The translations under genes were made by a program, and so were the position numbers. A stretch of 64,000 bases of DNA from an uncultured Sedimentitalea sp. (lineage in GTDB: Bacteria; Pseudomonadota; Alphaproteobacteria; Rhodobacterales; Rhodobacteraceae), in NCBI GenBank assembly GCA_947504115.1, contig CANNGH010000001.1, positions 372,001 through 436,000 of the forward strand, given 5' to 3'. The number at the start of each line of letters is the position of its first letter. The stretch's first letter is position 1. Below the pieces are notes generated by a model. The model saw only the letters and a list, made by a program, of their open reading frames with translations. It was not told where the DNA came from and did not search any database. Positions 61,262-64,000 of the stretch are shown in pieces.

Positions 61262-63790
61262 TCATTCCCGCCCGCGCAGGATTTGCGCCGGGCGGGCGGA
61301 CAGGGGGCGCCAGGCAAAGGCGAGCGAGGCCAGAAGCGTGGCGGCGACCCCGCCGAGCACGATGGCCAGCGCCGAGGACCAGATCACGACGTAATCCGAG
61401 TCCAGAACGAATCGGCTGACGGCCCACCCGCCCGCGATTCCCGCCGCCAGCGCGACGATGCCCGCCGCCGCGCCCAAGAGGGCGGCGCGCAGGGCGAGGC
61501 TGGCGAGGATGCGGCCGCGGGAGGCTCCGAGTGTCTTGAGCACCGCGGCCTCGTAGGTGCGGGCGGATTCGCCCGAGGCCGCCGCCCCCAGCAGCACCAG
61601 GAATCCGGTCAGCAGCGTCACCGCCGCGCCCCACGAGGTCGCCGCCGCCAGACCGGCCAGCAGATCGCCAACGCGGTCGATGGCGTCACGCACGCGGATC
61701 GCGGTGATGTTGGGAAATCGAGCGCTCAGATCGCGCAGGATGGCGGCTTCGGCCTGTGGTTCGGCATAAAGGGTGGCGATGAAGCTGTGCGGCGCGCCGG
61801 CCAGCGCGGCGGGGTTCATCGAGAGGACGAAACCGATCCCGGCGGTGGAGAAATCGACCTCGCGCAGGCTGGCCACCGTGGCGGTGATGTCGCGGCCCAG
61901 GATGTTGACGGTCAGGGTGTCGCCGAGGCTCAGGCCGATCTCGGTGGCCTCTTCCGCGGCGAAACTGACCAGCGGCGGACCATCATAGTCGGGCGGCCAC
62001 CACTGCCCCTCGGTCAGGCGGGTGCTGTCGGGTTTCGCGGCGGAATAGGTCACGCCGCGGTCGCCTTGCACGACCCAATGATTGCCCGCAATTTCGCGTG
62101 CGGGGCGACCGTTGATGCGGGTGATGATGCCCCGCAGCATCGGCGCGGTTTCCACGCGGCTGACCGCGGGGTCGGTGGCAAGGCGCGCGGTGAAGCCGTC
62201 GATCTGGTCGGGCTGGATATCGACGAAGAAATAGGACGGCGCGACCTCGGGCAGGGCCTGGGTGATCGCGTTGCGCAGGTTGCCGTCGATCTGGCCGACA
62301 GCAGCCAGCACCGACAGGCCCAGTCCGAGGGACAGCACGACGGACACCGCCCCTTCGCGCGGCCCGGAGATGGCGGCGAAGGCCCAGCGCAGGGCCGGAA
62401 ATCCCCGTGCCCGCACCGCGCCCGACCGCGCCACCCGCCGGATGGCAAGCGACGACAGCGTCAGCAGGCAAAGCGCGCCGATCAGCCCGCCGGTCGTCCA
62501 GAGCGTGAGGCGCGGGGCGCCGCTGAACACTGCCGCCAGTCCCAGCAGCGCCATGAAGCTGAACGCGATGACCACGCGATAGCGCAGCGGTGGCAGCAGG
62601 CGGGCGGTCGACAGCGCGTCACGGAACAATGTGGCGGCGCGCACCTCTTCGGCGCGGGCGAGCGGCCAAAGCGTGAAGATCAGCGCGGTCAGCAGGCCAT
62701 AAATCGCGGCCTCGGCCAGTGGTGCGGGGTAGATCGCAAGGACGGCCGGAATCGGCAGGCGGCTTTCGATAAGCGGGGCCAGCAGGAGGGGCAGCACCGC
62801 GCCAAGTGCCAGACCGATGGCGATGCCGAGCAGCGACAGCGAACCGATTTGCAGGAAATAAGTCTGAAAGATGGTCGCCCGGTCCGCGCCGAGGCTGCGC
62901 AGGATAGCGATGACGGTGGTTTTTTCGGCCAGATAGGCGCGGACCGCCGCGCTGACCCCGACGCCGCCAACGGCAAGACCCGAGAGGCCGACGAGGATCA
63001 GAAAGGCGGCCAGACGCTCGACAAAGACGGCGATGCCGGGCGCGCCGTTTCGGGCGTCGCGCCAGCGCATGCCGGCATCGCCGAATTCCTGGCGCGCGGT
63101 GCGGGCGAGACTGGCGAGATCGCTGCCATCGGGAAGATCCAGCCGATACCTGGTGGAAAACAGCGTGCCGGGGGAGAGGAGGCCGGACTCGGCAAGGCTG
63201 TCGGTGGTCACGATGCTGCGCGGACCAAGGCTGAAACCGCCCGCTGCGCCATCGGGTTCGCGCACCAGCCTTGCCATCAGCACGAAATCCTGCGTGCCAA
63301 GGCGGAAACGATCGCCGAAATCGAGGCCGAGCCGGTCGGCCAGAACCGGCTCCATCACCCCGCCGGGCAGGCCATCTTGCCCTGAAAGCGCGGTAGCCAG
63401 CGCAATGTCGGGATCAAGCTGCACCGTGCCGATCAGCGGGTAGGCGTCGTCGACGGCCTTGACGCGAGTCAGCGCGCGCTCGGCGGTTTCGCCGGCGCCC
63501 ACCACTGCCATGGAGCGGAAATCGACGATTTCCGAGATGGCGATGGCGTGGCGGTCCATCCAGTCGCGTTCCGCATCCGAGGCGAAGCGATAGGTGAATT
63601 CCATCTCGCCGTCGCCGCCCAGCAGGGCCGCGCCTTCGCGGGCCAGTCCGGCCTCGATGCTGGCGCGCACGGTGCCGACAACGGCGATTGCGGCGACGCC
63701 GAGCGCAAGGCAGGCAAGGAAGATGCGAAAACCGCGCAGGCCGCCGCGCAATTCCCGCGCGGCAAGGCGGCCGGCGGTGCGCAGGCTCAT
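61262..63790 (-). CDS. ABC transporter permease of the FtsX/YbbP family
   Basis: An 842-residue permease with two FtsX repeats. One helix near the N terminus (21-43) and clusters near 255-385, 405-450, 475 and 720-830 fit the ten-helix YbbP layout, with large periplasmic domains between them. The first FtsX block has AVRAYLAEKTTVIAILRSLGA and the second TYEAAVLKTLGASRGRIL, each with the coupling-helix pattern for the ATPase. Such transporters move lipoproteins or work mechanically on the envelope. Its start overlaps the ATPase stop (ATGA). Confidence 0.9.
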   Translation of the reverse strand: MSLRTAGRLAARELRGGLRGFRIFLACLALGVAAIAVVGTVRASIEAGLAREGAALLGGDGEMEFTYRFASDAERDWMDRHAIAISEIVDFRSMAVVGAGETAERALTRVKAVDDAYPLIGTVQLDPDIALATALSGQDGLPGGVMEPVLADRLGLDFGDRFRLGTQDFVLMARLVREPDGAAGGFSLGPRSIVTTDSLAESGLLSPGTLFSTRYRLDLPDGSDLASLARTARQEFGDAGMRWRDARNGAPGIAVFVERLAAFLILVGLSGLAVGGVGVSAAVRAYLAEKTTVIAILRSLGADRATIFQTYFLQIGSLSLLGIAIGLALGAVLPLLLAPLIESRLPIPAVLAIYPAPLAEAAIYGLLTALIFTLWPLARAEEVRAATLFRDALSTARLLPPLRYRVVIAFSFMALLGLAAVFSGAPRLTLWTTGGLIGALCLLTLSSLAIRRVARSGAVRARGFPALRWAFAAISGPREGAVSVVLSLGLGLSVLAAVGQIDGNLRNAITQALPEVAPSYFFVDIQPDQIDGFTARLATDPAVSRVETAPMLRGIITRINGRPAREIAGNHWVVQGDRGVTYSAAKPDSTRLTEGQWWPPDYDGPPLVSFAAEEATEIGLSLGDTLTVNILGRDITATVASLREVDFSTAGIGFVLSMNPAALAGAPHSFIATLYAEPQAEAAILRDLSARFPNITAIRVRDAIDRVGDLLAGLAAATSWGAAVTLLTGFLVLLGAAASGESARTYEAAVLKTLGASRGRILASLALRAALLGAAAGIVALAAGIAGGWAVSRFVLDSDYVVIWSSALAIVLGGVAATLLASLAFAWRPLSARPAQILRGRE

Positions 63791-64000
63791 TCGGCGGCCC
63801 TTAGCGCCGCCGCGTCGATGCGGCCGTCGCGCAGCGGAACGATCCTGTCGCAGCGGGCGGCGAGGTCCGGCGCGTGGGTCACAAGGACCAGCGTCGCGCC
63901 GAAACGGTCGCGCAGGCCGAACAAAAGGTCGATGATGGCGGTGCTGTTGGCCTCGTCCAGATTGCCGGTGGGTTCGTCCGCCAGCAGGATTTCGGGGCGG
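63787..64000 (-). CDS. ABC transporter ATP-binding protein, LolD/YbbA type (partial)
   Basis: Only the last 70 residues lie in the window. They show Walker B with D-loop ILLADEPTGNLD and the H-loop LVTHAPDLAARCDR, the pattern of LolD/YbbA/MacB ATPases. The gene runs off the right edge. It ends in an ATGA overlap with the permease, so the two form one transporter. Confidence 0.93.
   Translation of the reverse strand, partial: RPEILLADEPTGNLDEANSTAIIDLLFGLRDRFGATLVLVTHAPDLAARCDRIVPLRDGRIDAAALRAAE

Noticed and set aside
61136-63385. 749-codon plus-strand open frame opposite the FtsX-type permease
   Set aside because: A low-complexity Gly/Gln/Arg-rich antisense translation; the permease has clear FtsX repeats and coupled translation with its ATPase.

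Overview
The window looks like core chromosome of a Rhodobacterales alphaproteobacterium (Rhodobacter/Paracoccus/Roseobacter relatives). The reasons are a GC content I judge to be in the mid-60s percent, an ethylmalonyl-CoA pathway cluster (ecm, acyltransferase, ccr), an RpoHII-type heat-shock sigma factor, an HvrA/Spb-type H-NS protein, an aa3 oxidase ctaD standing alone, a LuxR/LuxI pair, and gene orders usual in that group (mreBCD-mrdA-rodA beside leuA; glnD-murJ; rsmI-yraN-gshB; coaBC-dut-moeB). Mobile DNA is scarce: one IS3-family remnant beside a tRNA-Pro gene.

Layout. 1-5.1 kb: end of a class V aminotransferase, a UbiH-type monooxygenase, a HAD nucleotidase, a GntR regulator and a membrane glycosyltransferase carrying an MshEN (c-di-GMP-binding type) domain. 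5.2-10.6 kb: carA, yqeY, a DUF2244 protein, an SGNH hydrolase, ctaD with terminator, promoter and a perfect FNR box, and a HIT protein. 10.7-13.7 kb: tRNA-Pro, the IS3 remnant, ornithine decarboxylase behind a structured speF-like leader, and an H-NS protein. 13.8-18.7 kb: ethylmalonyl-CoA mutase, an acyltransferase and crotonyl-CoA carboxylase/reductase. 18.8-20.5 kb: quorum sensing (small ORF, luxR, luxI) with a CtrA-type box. 20.6-28 kb: a RecD-like helicase, a TIGR02186/TauE pair, rimI, tsaB, nfu, uspA, ilvE and trpS. 28-45 kb: a rhomboid-like pseudoprotease, murJ, glnD, a PBP-activator-like lipoprotein, rsmI, yraN, gshB, comM, two cobalamin genes, rpoHII with a sigma-E-like promoter, chaN, coaBC, dut and a moeB-like gene. 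45-53.5 kb: a hydroxyacid reductase, the rod-shape operon, and leuA with a leucine-rich leader peptide. 53.6-64 kb: an SDR, an 18-repeat MORN protein, nadE, a Tat-type MBL hydrolase, gltX, a gamma-glutamylcyclotransferase, an NsrR-like regulator with an FNR-like box, and an ABC transporter cut by the window end.

How the genes fit together: Ecm and Ccr act in acetyl-CoA assimilation and Ecm needs adenosylcobalamin, for which cobU and the phosphatase next to it belong to the salvage branch. The cis-elements suggest four control circuits: CtrA (glycosyltransferase and quorum sensing), FNR/NO (ctaD and nsrR), sigma-E (rpoHII), and attenuation or leader RNA (leuA and ornithine decarboxylase). No CRISPR array, prophage or obvious defence island is present. 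The most interesting signals are regulatory: two perfect TTAA-N7-TTAA boxes, one before a glycosyltransferase with a c-di-GMP-binding-type domain and one before the quorum-sensing genes.
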